Positions 16,279 to 26,276 of a stretch of DNA of 64,000 bases are shown here, in pieces. Both the position numbers and the translations under genes were made by a program. Source of the stretch: Tamlana crocina (GTDB taxonomy: Bacteria > Bacteroidota > Bacteroidia > Flavobacteriales > Flavobacteriaceae); NCBI GenBank assembly GCA_040429635.1, contig CP158972.1, forward strand, positions 1,188,001 to 1,252,000. The letters are read 5' to 3'. How positions within the stretch are numbered: position 1 is the first letter of the stretch; the number at the start of each line of letters is the position of its first letter. Below the pieces are notes generated by a model. The model searched no databases and was not told where the DNA came from. It worked only from the letters and a program-made list of their open reading frames with translations.

Positions 16279-17130
16279 CTACCACCCCCCAGAAGCACCA
16301 CCGCCACCAAAGCCGCCACCACCAAAACCACCGCCAAAGCCTCCGCCTCCGGAAGACCAACCACCACCACCAGAGCTACCGCCCCAACCCGATGAGCCAC
16401 GACGGTAACTGCCGCGCCCCATATTGCTTAAAATAATGGCTTCGAGCAAATCTTGCCCAGCCGAACGGTGCCCGCGGTTTCCACCACCGCCACGTCGGTT
16501 TTTGGAAATGGAAATAAGGATGACAATAAATATAAAAATGAATATGATGACCATCCCAGGCGGAATCCCATTTCGGTTATTAGTTGGGCGAGTGCCTTTG
16601 TATTCACCGTTTAAAACCTCAAAAATGGCATCGGCACCACGGTTCAATCCGCCGTAATAATCCCCTTTTTTGAAGTACGGAATAATGTCGCGTTCAATAA
16701 TGCGTTTTGATAGCGCATCGGTGAGTAAATGTTCAATGCCGTAGCCAGTGTTTATGGCAATTCGTCGGTCGTTTCGTGCCAATAAAATTAAAATGCCGTT
16801 GTCTTCCTTAGCTTGGCCGATGCCCCATTCCTGTCCCCATTGGGCGCCTAAAAAATTAATGTTTTCACCTTCGGTGGAATGGATTATGGCTACCACGATT
16901 TGGGTGGACGTGGTGTCGGAATATTTTACAAGTTTACGCTCTAAACTGGATTTCTCAAAGGAAGATAACAGATTGGTATAATCGTAAACACTGGTTTGAA
17001 ACTTAGGCTTTTCAGGAATATCAAATTGTGCATACGAAAAACTACAGAATACCAATCCAACAAGAAGGGAAAGTATAAACTTAAAATAATTTTTGCTATG
17101 CGACTGAATACTGAAAACCGAATGCTGCAT
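16279..17130 (-). CDS. TPM-domain membrane protein with glycine-rich tail (YgcG-like)
   Basis: A 283-residue protein: an N-terminal signal sequence (about residues 15-35), a TPM domain (about 45-170: YDYTNLLSS, VVAIIHSTEG, NGILILLARNDRRIAINTGYG), one membrane helix (about 194-212) and a C-terminal tail made almost wholly of G, S, W and F (about 240-283). TPM domains are phosphatase-like or chaperone-like; the function of this form is unproven. Its ATG directly follows the TAA of the upstream gene, so the TPM/TPM/lemA genes are one operon. Confidence 0.88.
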   Translation of the reverse strand: MQHSVFSIQSHSKNYFKFILSLLVGLVFCSFSYAQFDIPEKPKFQTSVYDYTNLLSSFEKSSLERKLVKYSDTTSTQIVVAIIHSTEGENINFLGAQWGQEWGIGQAKEDNGILILLARNDRRIAINTGYGIEHLLTDALSKRIIERDIIPYFKKGDYYGGLNRGADAIFEVLNGEYKGTRPTNNRNGIPPGMVIIFIFIFIVILISISKNRRGGGGNRGHRSAGQDLLEAIILSNMGRGSYRRGSSGWGGSSGGGGWSSGGGGFGGGFGGGGFGGGGASGGW

Positions 17131-17568
17131 TTATCCTTTTGAAATATCGTTGGGGAGTTCGTTAATATCTGTGGCTTTGTACGGAAAGTGTGTTTTAAGC
17201 TGTTCGCCCGCTTTTAAAATGCCATCTATCAAACCTTGTTTAAAATGCCCTTTTTTAAAGTGCGATTGAATGGTGTTTTTTGTGCTTTCCCAAAAATCGC
17301 TAGCCACAACTTTGTTAATGCCTTCGTCTCCGTAAATCACAAAGTGTTTATCGTCAACCGCCACATAAATCAACACCCCGTTTTTCCGTTGGGTGTTACC
17401 CATTTTAAGCATGTGGAATACTTCCAAAGCCCGATGTGTAGCATCGCCATTATCGGTTTTTTCAATGTGTACGCGTATTTCGCCAGATGTGTTTAACTCG
17501 GCCACCCGAATGGCTTCAACAATATCCTGTTCGTCGTCGGGAGTTAAAAAATCTTCAATGTTAGACAT
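17131..17568 (-). CDS. Cytoplasmic TPM-domain protein
   Basis: A 145-residue TPM-domain protein without signal peptide or membrane helix (SGEIRVHIEK, RKNGVLIYVAVDDKHFVIYGDEGI, HFKQGLIDGI). It is a soluble partner of the downstream exported TPM protein, and both its ends abut neighbours with TAA immediately followed by ATG. LemA plus two TPM genes is a recurrent Bacteroidota arrangement. Reaction unknown. Confidence 0.88.
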   Translation of the reverse strand: MSNIEDFLTPDDEQDIVEAIRVAELNTSGEIRVHIEKTDNGDATHRALEVFHMLKMGNTQRKNGVLIYVAVDDKHFVIYGDEGINKVVASDFWESTKNTIQSHFKKGHFKQGLIDGILKAGEQLKTHFPYKATDINELPNDISKG

Positions 17569-18183
17569 TTAAAATTCTACTTTAGGGGCGTTTTCGCTTC
17601 CGGGAGCACTTTTAAAACGAGCCATTTCTTCAAAACCGAATAAGCCTGCTAGTAAATTCCCTGGGAATTTCGAGGTATGGATATCGTATGTATTTACAGC
17701 TTCATTAAAGCGGTTGCGCTCCACATTGATTCTGTTTTCGGTACCTTCCAATTGCGATTGCAGTTCTTGGAAACTTCTGTCGGCTTTTAAATCGGGGTAG
17801 CGTTCAACGGTTACAAGTAATTTGGATAAAGCACCGCTCAACCCTTGTTGCGCCTGTTGGAATTGAGCTATATTTTCGGGCGTTAAGTTTGAAGCATCGA
17901 TAGTGGTTTTTGTGGCTTCCGAACGGGCTTTTATAACACCCTCAAGCGTTTCTTTTTCGTGAGCCGCATAACCTTTTACGGTATTTACCAAGTTGGGGAT
18001 TAAATCTGTACGGCGTTGGTAAGCGCTCTCAACATTGCTCCAAGCGGTTTTGGCGTTGGCTTCATATGCAACTGCCGTGTTATTGAAATTGTAGGCGAAA
18101 ATCCCACCGAAAATAGCAATGACAATTAAGCCTATAATGACAATTGCGCCGCACCCTAATCCGGCAATTACTCCTTTTTTCAT
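17569..18183 (-). CDS. lemA: LemA-family protein
   Basis: A 204-residue LemA protein: one N-terminal membrane helix (about residues 10-30), then a helical bundle with the family text ANAKTAWSNVESAYQRRTDLIPNLVNTVKGYAAHE (split here in the middle of the signature) and RNRFNEAVNTYD. LemA proteins are anchored in the envelope with the bundle outside; their role is not settled. It is the first gene of a three-gene operon with the TPM genes. Confidence 0.92.
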   Translation of the reverse strand: MKKGVIAGLGCGAIVIIGLIVIAIFGGIFAYNFNNTAVAYEANAKTAWSNVESAYQRRTDLIPNLVNTVKGYAAHEKETLEGVIKARSEATKTTIDASNLTPENIAQFQQAQQGLSGALSKLLVTVERYPDLKADRSFQELQSQLEGTENRINVERNRFNEAVNTYDIHTSKFPGNLLAGLFGFEEMARFKSAPGSENAPKVEF

Positions 18184-18269
18184 AATTATTTAAAGTTTTA
18201 AAGGTTGTTAGTAAGACACGTATTTTTACAAAAAGTTACGATTCGAAGTATGTTTTTTTTAATTGAAAA

Positions 18270-18599
18270 TTAAAGGTGCTCCTTGATTTTCAGCAGTTGA
18301 CTTTTTATGTCTTCCAATTTACTAATGATTTCAAAATTACTCAGAGCCTGTTTCTTTTCTTCCTTTAAATGGGTTTTTGCGCCTTCTAAAGTAAAGCCAC
18401 GTTCTTTTACCAAATGGTAGATGAACTTTAGGTTTTTTATATCTTCGGGTGTAAACTTTCGGTTGCCTTTAGCGTTTTTTTTAGGCTTGAGCACATCGAA
18501 CTCCTTTTCCCAAAAACGAATGAGTGAGGTGTTAACACCAAATGCTTTGGCTACTTCGCCAATGCTGTAATATCGCTTTTCAGGTAGGTCTATGTACAT
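18270..18599 (-). CDS. MerR-family transcriptional regulator
   Basis: A 109-residue protein with a winged helix at the N-terminus (YYSIGEVAKAFGVNTSLIRFWEKEFDVLKPKKNAKGNRKFTPEDI, positions about 9-53) and a short coiled C-terminal helix for dimerisation. There is no effector domain or cysteine sensor. Its ATG overlaps the stop of the M23 peptidase gene by one base (TAATG), so the two are translationally coupled. This pairing of a mini-MerR with a M23 peptidase is common in flavobacteria. Confidence 0.9.
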   Translation of the reverse strand: MYIDLPEKRYYSIGEVAKAFGVNTSLIRFWEKEFDVLKPKKNAKGNRKFTPEDIKNLKFIYHLVKERGFTLEGAKTHLKEEKKQALSNFEIISKLEDIKSQLLKIKEHL

Positions 18600-19570
18600 T
18601 AGTCTAATGATTGGTTTTCTAATGAAGCATGCTCCAATAGTTCGTTAAATTCTTCCGCCGTTAAACTGCCATAATAGAAGTTTATGGGGTTGATGCGTTC
18701 ACCGTCCTTGAAAATTTCATAATGTAAATGCGGTGCTTGAGATCTTCCGGTGCTACCCACAAAACCAATTAAATCCCCACGTTTTACCTTTTGGTTTCTT
18801 CTTACGTTGTATTTGTAAAGGTGTGCATATAGGCTAACATAACCGTAACCGTGGTCTATTCTAATGTGTTTTCCGTAGCCCGAAGAATTACTGTCGGCAC
18901 GAGCCACAACGCCATCGCCGCTGGCATAAATTGGGGTGCCGCGCGGTGCGGTAAAATCCATGCCCCAGTGCATTTTTCTAACTTTGGTAAAGGGATCTGA
19001 TCGCATACCAAAACCCGAGGCCATTCGGGTTAAATCTTCATTGCTAACGGGTTGAATGGCGGGAATGGCTGCTAAAAGTTTTTCTTTTTCTTCGGCTAAA
19101 ATGGCAATTTCATCCAAAGATTTCGATTGTACCACAATTTGTTTCTGTAGCACATCCAATCGCTTATTGCTTTCAATAATCAGTTTAGAATTATCGAAGC
19201 CTTCCAAACTTTTGTAGCGGTTAATACCGCCGAATCCAGCTTTACGCTGTTCCTCCGGAATGGGATTAGCCTCAAAATACACCCGATAAATATTATTGTC
19301 TCTTTCGGCAATATTGGCCAAAACGGTTTCGGCTTGGTCTATCTTTTTGTTCAATAGTTCATATTGTAATTTCATATTTTCCAATTCGCGTGTTAGGGCA
19401 CGCTCTTTGGGCGACGAAATGTACTGGCTGGCAATGAAAATAAAGATGAAGGCAAAAAATCCAGAAGACAGGATAAATAAAGAGGCGTACTTAAAAGTAG
19501 TTCTTTTTTTACGCTCAATCTTTCGGTACGAAAGCGATTCTGGATCGTAGTAATATTTTACCTTACTCAT
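18599..19570 (-). CDS. M23-family (LytM) peptidoglycan endopeptidase
   Basis: A 323-residue envelope protein: one membrane helix near residues 28-48, a coiled-coil region (about 58-165), and a C-terminal LytM/M23 domain. The zinc site is visible as H-W-G-M-D and H-L-H-Y-E. It probably cleaves peptide cross-links, or acts as a divisome or cell-shape factor. No degraded ligand residues are apparent, so it should be active. It is divergent from alaS, with 185 bases between. Confidence 0.92.
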   Translation of the reverse strand: MSKVKYYYDPESLSYRKIERKKRTTFKYASLFILSSGFFAFIFIFIASQYISSPKERALTRELENMKLQYELLNKKIDQAETVLANIAERDNNIYRVYFEANPIPEEQRKAGFGGINRYKSLEGFDNSKLIIESNKRLDVLQKQIVVQSKSLDEIAILAEEKEKLLAAIPAIQPVSNEDLTRMASGFGMRSDPFTKVRKMHWGMDFTAPRGTPIYASGDGVVARADSNSSGYGKHIRIDHGYGYVSLYAHLYKYNVRRNQKVKRGDLIGFVGSTGRSQAPHLHYEIFKDGERINPINFYYGSLTAEEFNELLEHASLENQSLD

Positions 19571-19755
19571 TTCTTAAATTATACTATTTTTGCGCTTTAT
19601 AAACTTTAGTTGCAAAGTGCAAATTTTGTAAAAACGAACGAACCAATAAAATATTATAATAAAATTTGGTTTGGTTGCTCTAAAATTAGGAAGAGTAAAG
19701 ATAAAAATTGTTTCGCAATTAAAGCCCAATAACAGCAAAAGAGAATATTTTATAC

Positions 19756-22374
19756 ATGAAATCTCAAGACATAAGATCTAAGTTTTTAAGTTTTTTTGAA
19801 GATAAAAAGCACAGTATTGTTCCGTCGGCCCCTATGGTGTTGAAAAACGACCCCACGTTAATGTTTGTAAATGCGGGGATGGTGCCGTTCAAGGAATATT
19901 TTTTGGGTAACGCCACACCAAAAAGTACCCGTGTAACCGATACCCAAAAATGCCTTCGTGTTTCAGGAAAGCATAACGATTTAGACGAGGTGGGTTACGA
20001 TACCTATCACCACACCCTTTTTGAGATGCTGGGAAACTGGAGTTTTGGCGATTACTTTAAAAAGGAAGCCATTGCCTGGTCTTGGGAACTGCTTACCGAA
20101 GTATTCGGTATCGATAAAGATATATTGTACGTTACCGTTTTTGAAGGTAGTGAGGAAGATGGTTTGGATATGGACACTGAGGCTTACGACCTTTGGAAGC
20201 AGCACATTCCTGAAGACCGTATTTTAAAAGGAAACAAAAAGGATAATTTTTGGGAAATGGGTGACCAAGGGCCATGCGGACCCTGTAGCGAAATACACGT
20301 TGATATCCGGTCTGCGGAAGAAAAAGCCAAAATATCTGGAAAGGATTTGGTAAACCAAGACCATCCGCAGGTAGTGGAAATCTGGAATTTAGTTTTTATT
20401 CAATTCAACCGAAAAGCTAACGGAAGCCTTGAAACTTTACCTAGTAAACATATCGATACCGGAATGGGCTTCGAGCGTTTGTGTATGGTGCTTCAAGGGG
20501 TGCAATCTAACTACGATACCGATGTGTTTACGCCGCTTATTCGCGAGATTGAAACCATTACCAATAAAAAATACGGGCAGGATAAAATGGCCGATGTAGC
20601 CATTCGTGTTATTTCTGATCACGTTCGTGCCGTAGCCTTCTCGATTGCAGACGGGCAGTTGCCAAGCAGCACTGGTGCGGGTTATGTTATCCGAAGAATT
20701 TTGCGTCGTGCCGTGCGTTACGGTTTCACATTTTTAGATAAAAAAGAACCGTTCATTTACCGCTTGGTAGATGTGCTTAGCGAAAAAATGGGTCAGGCGT
20801 TTTCTGAAATAAAAACCCAAAAAACATTGGTTGAAAACGTAATAAAGGAAGAAGAACAATCCTTTTTACGAACTTTAGATCAAGGTTTGGTGTTGTTGAA
20901 TAGAATTGTGGAAGAAACGAAAGGCGATACCGTTTCGGGCGAAAAAGCTTTCGAACTTTATGATACTTACGGGTTCCCGATTGATTTAACGGGGTTGATT
21001 CTTTCAGAAAAAGGATTGAAACTGGACGAAAAAGGCTTCAATGAAGAGCTGCAAAAGCAAAAAGAGCGTTCGCGAGCAGCCAGTGAAGTGAACGCCGACG
21101 ATTGGGTGATTGTAAAGGAAGATGCCGAAACCGAATTTGTGGGTTACGATACACTCGAAACCAATGTAAAGGTTACTCGCTACCGCAAAGTCAGCACCAA
21201 GAAAGAAGGCGATATGTACCAGCTGGTGTTCAATATTACGCCGTTTTATCCCGAAGGAGGTGGTCAAGTGGGCGATAAGGGCTATTTGGAAGATGCCCAT
21301 GGCGATGTGGTTTATATCCTCGATACCAAAAAGGAGAATAACCTAATCATTCATTTTGCCAAAAATTTACCCGCACATATCAATGAGTCGTTTAAGGCTG
21401 TAGTAGATTCAACGCACAGAACGCTAACCGAAAGTAACCACACCGCCACCCACTTATTGCACCAGGCTTTAAGGGAAGTTTTGGGTAGCCACGTTGAGCA
21501 AAAGGGTAGTGCCGTAAATGCCGATTATTTACGTTTCGATTTTTCGCATTTTTCAAAATTAACACCAGAGGAATTACAGGAGGTTGAAGATTTTGTAAAC
21601 AGAAGAATTGAAGGCAAATTGCCTTTGGAAGAAAAGCGCAATACCCCTAAAGAAGAAGCTATTGCTGATGGTGCAATGAGTTTGTTCGGAGAAAAATATG
21701 GTGATACCGTGCGTTCGGTACGTTTCGGGAAATCCATCGAACTTTGTGGTGGTACACATGTAAAAAACACGGGCGATATTTGGCATTTTAAAATTGTTTC
21801 AGAAGGTGCAGTTGCAGCAGGAATCCGTCGTATTGAGGCCATTACCAACCAAGCCACAAAGAACTATTATTTTGAAAATAATCAGGCTTTTATTGAAATG
21901 AAAGCGTTATTAAACAACGCCAAAGAACCTGTAAAAGCGCTTACCAGTTTGCAGGAAGAAAACAATGCGCTTAAAAAGCAAGTTGAAGCCCTGTTAAAGG
22001 ATAAGGCCAAAAACATAAAAAGCGAACTGAAAAACGAACTGCAGGAAGTTAATGGCGTTCAGTTTTTAGCTAAAAAATTAGATCTGGATGCTGGCGGACT
22101 GAAAGATGTAGCATTCGAATTAGGGGGAGAACAAAACAATTTATTTTTGCTTTTGGCGACCGAGCAAAATGGAAAAGCCTTATTATCGTGCTACATTTCG
22201 AAGGAACTGGTAGCCGAAAAAGGATTGAACGCTGGCCAAGTGGTACGTGAGTTGGGTAAATTTATTCAAGGCGGTGGCGGCGGACAACCGTTTTTTGCCA
22301 CTGCAGGTGGTAAAAACCCAGCTGGGATTGACCAAGCTTTGAAAGAAGCCGGCGAAATGATTAAGGCGGTTTAA
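19756..22374 (+). CDS. alaS: Alanyl-tRNA synthetase
   Basis: An 872-residue class II synthetase with all parts: the aminoacylation core (residues about 1-440, beginning with [20 protein letters not shown]), the editing domain with zinc motif H-T-A-T-H and the later C-G-G-T-H, and the C-terminal C-Ala/DHHA1 region ending in [19 protein letters not shown]. It charges tRNA-Ala and clears Ser and Gly mischarges. It is a single gene with its own terminator. Confidence 0.97.
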   Translation: MKSQDIRSKFLSFFEDKKHSIVPSAPMVLKNDPTLMFVNAGMVPFKEYFLGNATPKSTRVTDTQKCLRVSGKHNDLDEVGYDTYHHTLFEMLGNWSFGDYFKKEAIAWSWELLTEVFGIDKDILYVTVFEGSEEDGLDMDTEAYDLWKQHIPEDRILKGNKKDNFWEMGDQGPCGPCSEIHVDIRSAEEKAKISGKDLVNQDHPQVVEIWNLVFIQFNRKANGSLETLPSKHIDTGMGFERLCMVLQGVQSNYDTDVFTPLIREIETITNKKYGQDKMADVAIRVISDHVRAVAFSIADGQLPSSTGAGYVIRRILRRAVRYGFTFLDKKEPFIYRLVDVLSEKMGQAFSEIKTQKTLVENVIKEEEQSFLRTLDQGLVLLNRIVEETKGDTVSGEKAFELYDTYGFPIDLTGLILSEKGLKLDEKGFNEELQKQKERSRAASEVNADDWVIVKEDAETEFVGYDTLETNVKVTRYRKVSTKKEGDMYQLVFNITPFYPEGGGQVGDKGYLEDAHGDVVYILDTKKENNLIIHFAKNLPAHINESFKAVVDSTHRTLTESNHTATHLLHQALREVLGSHVEQKGSAVNADYLRFDFSHFSKLTPEELQEVEDFVNRRIEGKLPLEEKRNTPKEEAIADGAMSLFGEKYGDTVRSVRFGKSIELCGGTHVKNTGDIWHFKIVSEGAVAAGIRRIEAITNQATKNYYFENNQAFIEMKALLNNAKEPVKALTSLQEENNALKKQVEALLKDKAKNIKSELKNELQEVNGVQFLAKKLDLDAGGLKDVAFELGGEQNNLFLLLATEQNGKALLSCYISKELVAEKGLNAGQVVRELGKFIQGGGGGQPFFATAGGKNPAGIDQALKEAGEMIKAV

Positions 22375-22393
22375 GAATATTTTATTTGAAATA

Positions 22394-22444
22394 TAAAAAA
22401 GTTACTGAGGCATGGTTCATTCAACAACTCAGTAACTTTTTTTG
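22394..22444 (+). terminator. Terminator of alaS
   Basis: GTTACTGAG (22401-22409) pairs with CTCAGTAAC (22428-22436), preceded by six A and followed by eight T. Confidence 0.88.
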
Positions 22445-22473
22445 TTTCTGAATTGTAGTTTCGGGATACTTTG

Positions 22474-22481
22474 TAATTTTG
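22474..22481 (+). promoter_or_regulatory. -7 box 5 bases before the GSCFA start codon
   Basis: TAATTTTG fits TAnnTTTG and ends 4 bases before the ATG. Transcription would begin at or next to the start codon, giving a leaderless or nearly leaderless mRNA. Confidence 0.5.
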
Positions 22482-22485
22482 AAAA

Positions 22486-23427
22486 ATGAAACTCCAAACG
22501 CAAATACCATTAAAAAAGCAATCTGAAAATCTAATAGATTACCACTCTACTGTGGTGCTGTTAGGTTCGTGTTTTTCAGATAATATTGGGGCAAAGCTGG
22601 ATTACTTCAAATTTAATAATCTTCAAAATCCGTTTGGGGTTTTGTTTCAGCCCAAAGCGATTGAAAGTTTAGTGGACAGGGCTTTAAATGAAAAAACATT
22701 TTCGGAAAAGGATGTGCTTTTTCAAAATGAACAATGGAATTGCTTTGAAGCGCATTCGAAGTTAAGTTCGGTTACAAAAGAAGCGTTGTTGGAAAATTTG
22801 AATCGAGCATTAAAATCGACTCGCCAACACCTCCTCGAAGCATCACATATTATCATGACTTTGGGTACGGCTTGGGTGTATCGGTTTTTGGAAAACGGTA
22901 TGCTTGTTGCCAATTGCCATAAAGTTCCTCAAAAACAGTTTAAAAAAGAGTTGCTGTCTGTCGAAGATATTTCAACTTCACTAAATAATATTTCAGCATC
23001 CATTAAAAAGGTAAACCCGAAAGCAACCATTATTTTTACGGTTTCCCCCATACGTCATTTAAAGGATGGTTTTATTGAAAACACCCAAAGCAAAGCGCAT
23101 TTAGTTTCGGCTATTCATAAAGTAAAGGATAGCGGACTATACTTTCCGTCGTATGAAATAATGATGGACGAGCTGCGCGATTATCGCTTTTACGAAGCCG
23201 ATATGGTACACCCCAATGCGACGGCAATCGATTATATTTGGGAGCGTTTCAAAACCGTTTGGGTAGCTTCTGAAGCCTTAAAAACTATGGGTGAAGTAGA
23301 GGTCATTCAAAAAGGACTTCAGCATAAACCGTTCAATCCAAATTCCAAAGCGCATCTTGAATTTCTTCAAAAGTTGGAAATTAAAAAAGGAGAGGTCTGT
23401 AAAGCATTTCCACATATTAATTTTTAG
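22486..23427 (+). CDS. GSCFA-domain protein
   Basis: A 313-residue protein with the diagnostic motif L-G-S-C-F-S-D near residue 26 and downstream N-P-F-G-V-L-F, matching the Bacteroidota GSCFA family. The fold resembles SGNH/GDSL hydrolases, with the S or C of GSCFA as the likely nucleophile and D-M-V-H-P near residue 243 as the likely Asp/His pair. Probably an esterase-like enzyme on a cell-surface or lipid substrate; not proven. Confidence 0.88.
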   Translation: MKLQTQIPLKKQSENLIDYHSTVVLLGSCFSDNIGAKLDYFKFNNLQNPFGVLFQPKAIESLVDRALNEKTFSEKDVLFQNEQWNCFEAHSKLSSVTKEALLENLNRALKSTRQHLLEASHIIMTLGTAWVYRFLENGMLVANCHKVPQKQFKKELLSVEDISTSLNNISASIKKVNPKATIIFTVSPIRHLKDGFIENTQSKAHLVSAIHKVKDSGLYFPSYEIMMDELRDYRFYEADMVHPNATAIDYIWERFKTVWVASEALKTMGEVEVIQKGLQHKPFNPNSKAHLEFLQKLEIKKGEVCKAFPHINF

Positions 23428-23552
23428 TACGCTTATTTCTGGGATAGCCTAAATCTGCAACCGTAAATCAAAATATACGTAATTCATCGTATTGATTGCC
23501 CTTGTTTAAAATTTCAATTTTGTTGGACTATTAACCAATAAAATAATCAACA

Positions 23553-24092
23553 ATGAGAAATTTAAAACAAATTGTGTTATTCGTAACACTGGGAGGATTC
23601 TTAACCTTTAATTCCTGTTCGTCGAGCGACGACGGTGGCGATGGTGGAAATGCACCCGGAGGAACTTTAGTCGCAAAAGTAAACGGCACAGCTTACCAAT
23701 CTTTAGAAATTTCGTCGCAAGCCACGGTGGCCAATAATGGCAACAACCTAATAATCATTGCTACAAATAGTGATGGTAACGCGTTTATGATGAGCGTTTT
23801 TGGTTACGAGGGCGCTGGCAAAACCTATGAGTTTGATGGCGCTTCATTAGGTGTTTTCAATACGGCTTCGTATTCAGAAACCGATGTTAACCTAAGCAAC
23901 CCAACAGCTTCTACTACCGAAATTTGGCAAGCGCCTTTTGCAGATGCCGTTGCGGGTTCGGTATCCATTTCGGAAGAAACCGAAACCAATATAAAAGGTA
24001 CATTTTCTTTCGAATGTAAAAATGTAAACGGCGATGGTTCTGTAAAAACCATTTCAGAAGGTTCTTTTAACCTAAAGAAGACCGTAGAGTAA
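23553..24092 (+). CDS. Lipoprotein, DUF6252-like
   Basis: A 179-residue lipoprotein: signal sequence, lipobox ending at C22 (FNSC), then an S/D/G-rich linker typical of Bacteroidota surface export. The rest is a strand-rich domain (VAKVNGTAYQS ... IIATNSDGNAFMMSVFG ... KGTFSFECKN) resembling DUF6252. Function unknown. A short hairpin (CCTTC, CTGAC, GAAGG) near 24103-24117 may end the transcript. Confidence 0.75.
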   Translation: MRNLKQIVLFVTLGGFLTFNSCSSSDDGGDGGNAPGGTLVAKVNGTAYQSLEISSQATVANNGNNLIIIATNSDGNAFMMSVFGYEGAGKTYEFDGASLGVFNTASYSETDVNLSNPTASTTEIWQAPFADAVAGSVSISEETETNIKGTFSFECKNVNGDGSVKTISEGSFNLKKTVE

Positions 24093-24150
24093 TAACTATG
24101 GGCCTTCCTGACGAAGGAGGGTTATTTTTCAATTTCAAAAATTTTCAACA

Positions 24151-26037
24151 ATGAGACATTTCAAATTACATATAACGCTAATGGCCATATTGCTTATGGT
24201 AAATTCAGTCAAAGCTCAAAAAATAGATACTCCTGAAAACACTTATGATTTAGGAGCGAGTATTAATCAAATGACACTAACGGTAGCCGGTACTTTGGTG
24301 GTAGCAACAAACGATGGTTTGGTGGGTATAAAACCAGACACCAACGAATTATTATTCAATTTTACGGACTACGGAAAAGTAAAACCAGAGGAGTTAAATT
24401 TCGTGCCCATGTCGCCTTACGTGATGGTGGGACAAACCGGATTTGCAAACTTATCGGCCAAAAAGGCGGTGATTGACCACATTTCAGGGAAAGTACTTTT
24501 CACCACTGAATCCAAAGGATGGAAAAATGTTTTTACCTGCGATGTTATGATGCCACAAAACAAATTGGTGGTTAGTGGTTTTCAAAAAGGCGGTGGAAAA
24601 GCCGAAAGCGTGACGCCTAAAGTTGGTGTTTACGATTTAGCTACCGGGAGTTTAGATTATGAGTTTTTCTTGATAGAACCCGGCAAAGTAAGTATGAAAT
24701 ATTTTGCGGTTACCGGTACGCCAATGCTTTTAAAGGACAAATTATTAATACCGACTTCGCAGGGTATTATAGCAAAATCTAAAACGGGTGAAACCCTTTG
24801 GGAAAACAAAGTGAAAAACGTAAACTGGATGACCAGTAATGAAAGCGAAACCGATATTTATGCTTTTGAAGCCACAGTCAACGGAAAAAATACCAGAATT
24901 TACAAATTGGATGGGAACGGAAACGAGGTTTGGAAAGAAGAACGTAAAGTAAAAGGAAACGTTACCAATTTTGAGATTTTACCACAAGGTTTGGCTGTTG
25001 TGAGCGATGTTGCTGGTGGTAGCGGTGCATTGGGCGCAAAAGCAGAATCGAAAATCACAATGTTCAGTGCGGCCACTGGAGACGACCTTTGGGAAAAAGC
25101 ACCAAAAACAAAAGGCTATGTGCAGCATTTTTATGTTCAGGATGATGGTATTTTGTTCGGTATTTACAGCGGCGGGATCAATAAAATTTCTTTTGATGGG
25201 AATACTTTGTTCAAAAAGCCTCTTAAAACCGGAGAAAACATTATGCTCATGGCAGAAACACCACAAGGCTTAATTTATATCACTAGTGAAGATGCCAATA
25301 TTGTGGATTTAAAAACAGGTGAGCCCATTTGGAATAAGCCTTTAAAGTATAAAAGGGCCGTCTCGGTAGCCTCTGCTTTTGATGAAAAAAACAACCGTTA
25401 TTTAATTGCAGCCGATGGTAAAATTATGGCTATTGATGCTAATTCAGGTAACGTAAGTGATTTTGCAAAATGCAATTTTGATGAAAAGGAAGACCCAAAT
25501 ACTATGCAAATTAGAGATGGCGGCGTGTTTTTATCATCAGACCAAAATATGACTTTAGTAGATTTTGATGGAAAGGAAAGCTATCATGCGTATTATAAAT
25601 CACCAGGAAGAAGCACCTTTGGTAAAATTGTAGGTGGGGCGTTGGCCGTAGCTTCCACGGCCATGACCGTGGCCATGAGTGCTAAGGCAGGAGCCAACCG
25701 AAGCGCATTTGGAAGTATTAACGACCTAGATAGTTACAACGAAACTGGTAAACAAGCAAAACGTGCAGCAGATATGTTTGCGGGAATTGCAAGTGCCTCG
25801 TTCGATTATTTGTCCACCAGATTTAGAGCGACAGCTGCAACAGAAAATGCTCAGTTTATTTTAACGAATTTAGATGGCGGTGCAGGTCTTGTAAAAGTGG
25901 ATAAAGATTCTGGTAAAATAGAAAAGGAGATTATGCTAAAAGATAAAAAACCAGAATATGAAGTGGATGAGCTTGGTGGGTATTTGTTTTATAAATCAGA
26001 CGACAAGACCATTGTGTCGTATAACCTAAAAAGTTAA
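24151..26037 (+). CDS. Secreted PQQ-like beta-propeller protein
   Basis: A 628-residue protein with a signal peptide (cleavage after VKAQ, about residue 23) and repeated propeller blades of the PQQ/WD type (for example TKGYVQHFYVQDDGILFGIY and TGEPIWNKPLKYKRAVSVAS). A small, alanine-rich hydrophobic insertion (residues about 490-515, VGGALAVASTAMTVAMSAKAG) interrupts the propeller. No catalytic residues are recognised; it is probably a binding or scaffold protein of the periplasm or cell surface. Confidence 0.75.
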   Translation: MRHFKLHITLMAILLMVNSVKAQKIDTPENTYDLGASINQMTLTVAGTLVVATNDGLVGIKPDTNELLFNFTDYGKVKPEELNFVPMSPYVMVGQTGFANLSAKKAVIDHISGKVLFTTESKGWKNVFTCDVMMPQNKLVVSGFQKGGGKAESVTPKVGVYDLATGSLDYEFFLIEPGKVSMKYFAVTGTPMLLKDKLLIPTSQGIIAKSKTGETLWENKVKNVNWMTSNESETDIYAFEATVNGKNTRIYKLDGNGNEVWKEERKVKGNVTNFEILPQGLAVVSDVAGGSGALGAKAESKITMFSAATGDDLWEKAPKTKGYVQHFYVQDDGILFGIYSGGINKISFDGNTLFKKPLKTGENIMLMAETPQGLIYITSEDANIVDLKTGEPIWNKPLKYKRAVSVASAFDEKNNRYLIAADGKIMAIDANSGNVSDFAKCNFDEKEDPNTMQIRDGGVFLSSDQNMTLVDFDGKESYHAYYKSPGRSTFGKIVGGALAVASTAMTVAMSAKAGANRSAFGSINDLDSYNETGKQAKRAADMFAGIASASFDYLSTRFRATAATENAQFILTNLDGGAGLVKVDKDSGKIEKEIMLKDKKPEYEVDELGGYLFYKSDDKTIVSYNLKS

Positions 26038-26062
26038 ATCTTGTTGTTGAGATTTTTTTATG

Positions 26063-26105
26063 GATTAAGTGTGGTATTAAAAATTACTGCGCTTAATCTT
26101 TTTTT
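26063..26105 (+). terminator. Terminator of the beta-propeller gene
   Basis: GATTAAG (26063-26069) pairs with CTTAATC (26092-26098), with further internal pairing, followed by a T run. Confidence 0.75.
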
Positions 26106-26188
26106 GGTAACGTTTTATCGATTTTTTAACTAAGGTTCAACATATTAAGCTAAATTTAATATGCTATTAATCAGTTCATATCAAAAGG

Positions 26189-26234
26189 CACCAATTTTTC
26201 AATATGTTAAAACATTTGAGGATTGGTGTTTTTT
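26189..26234 (+). terminator. Two-tier hairpin with T run before the kinase operon
   Basis: CACCAAT (26189-26195) pairs with ATTGGTG (26222-26228), followed by six T. Inside, CAATATGTT and AACATTTG form a second stem. It sits 80 bases past the previous terminator and 43 bases before the next ATG. It could end a short independent RNA or act as an attenuator of the two-component operon. Confidence 0.6.
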
Positions 26235-26276
26235 CGTCTATACCATTGGAGGGACTAATGTTTACAAATTATAGGT

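Noticed and set aside
16170-16400. Alanine/valine-rich frame on the minus strand and a threonine/alanine-rich one on the plus strand
   Set aside because: Both are shifted readings of the glycine-rich tail of the TPM protein and of the REP-like element.
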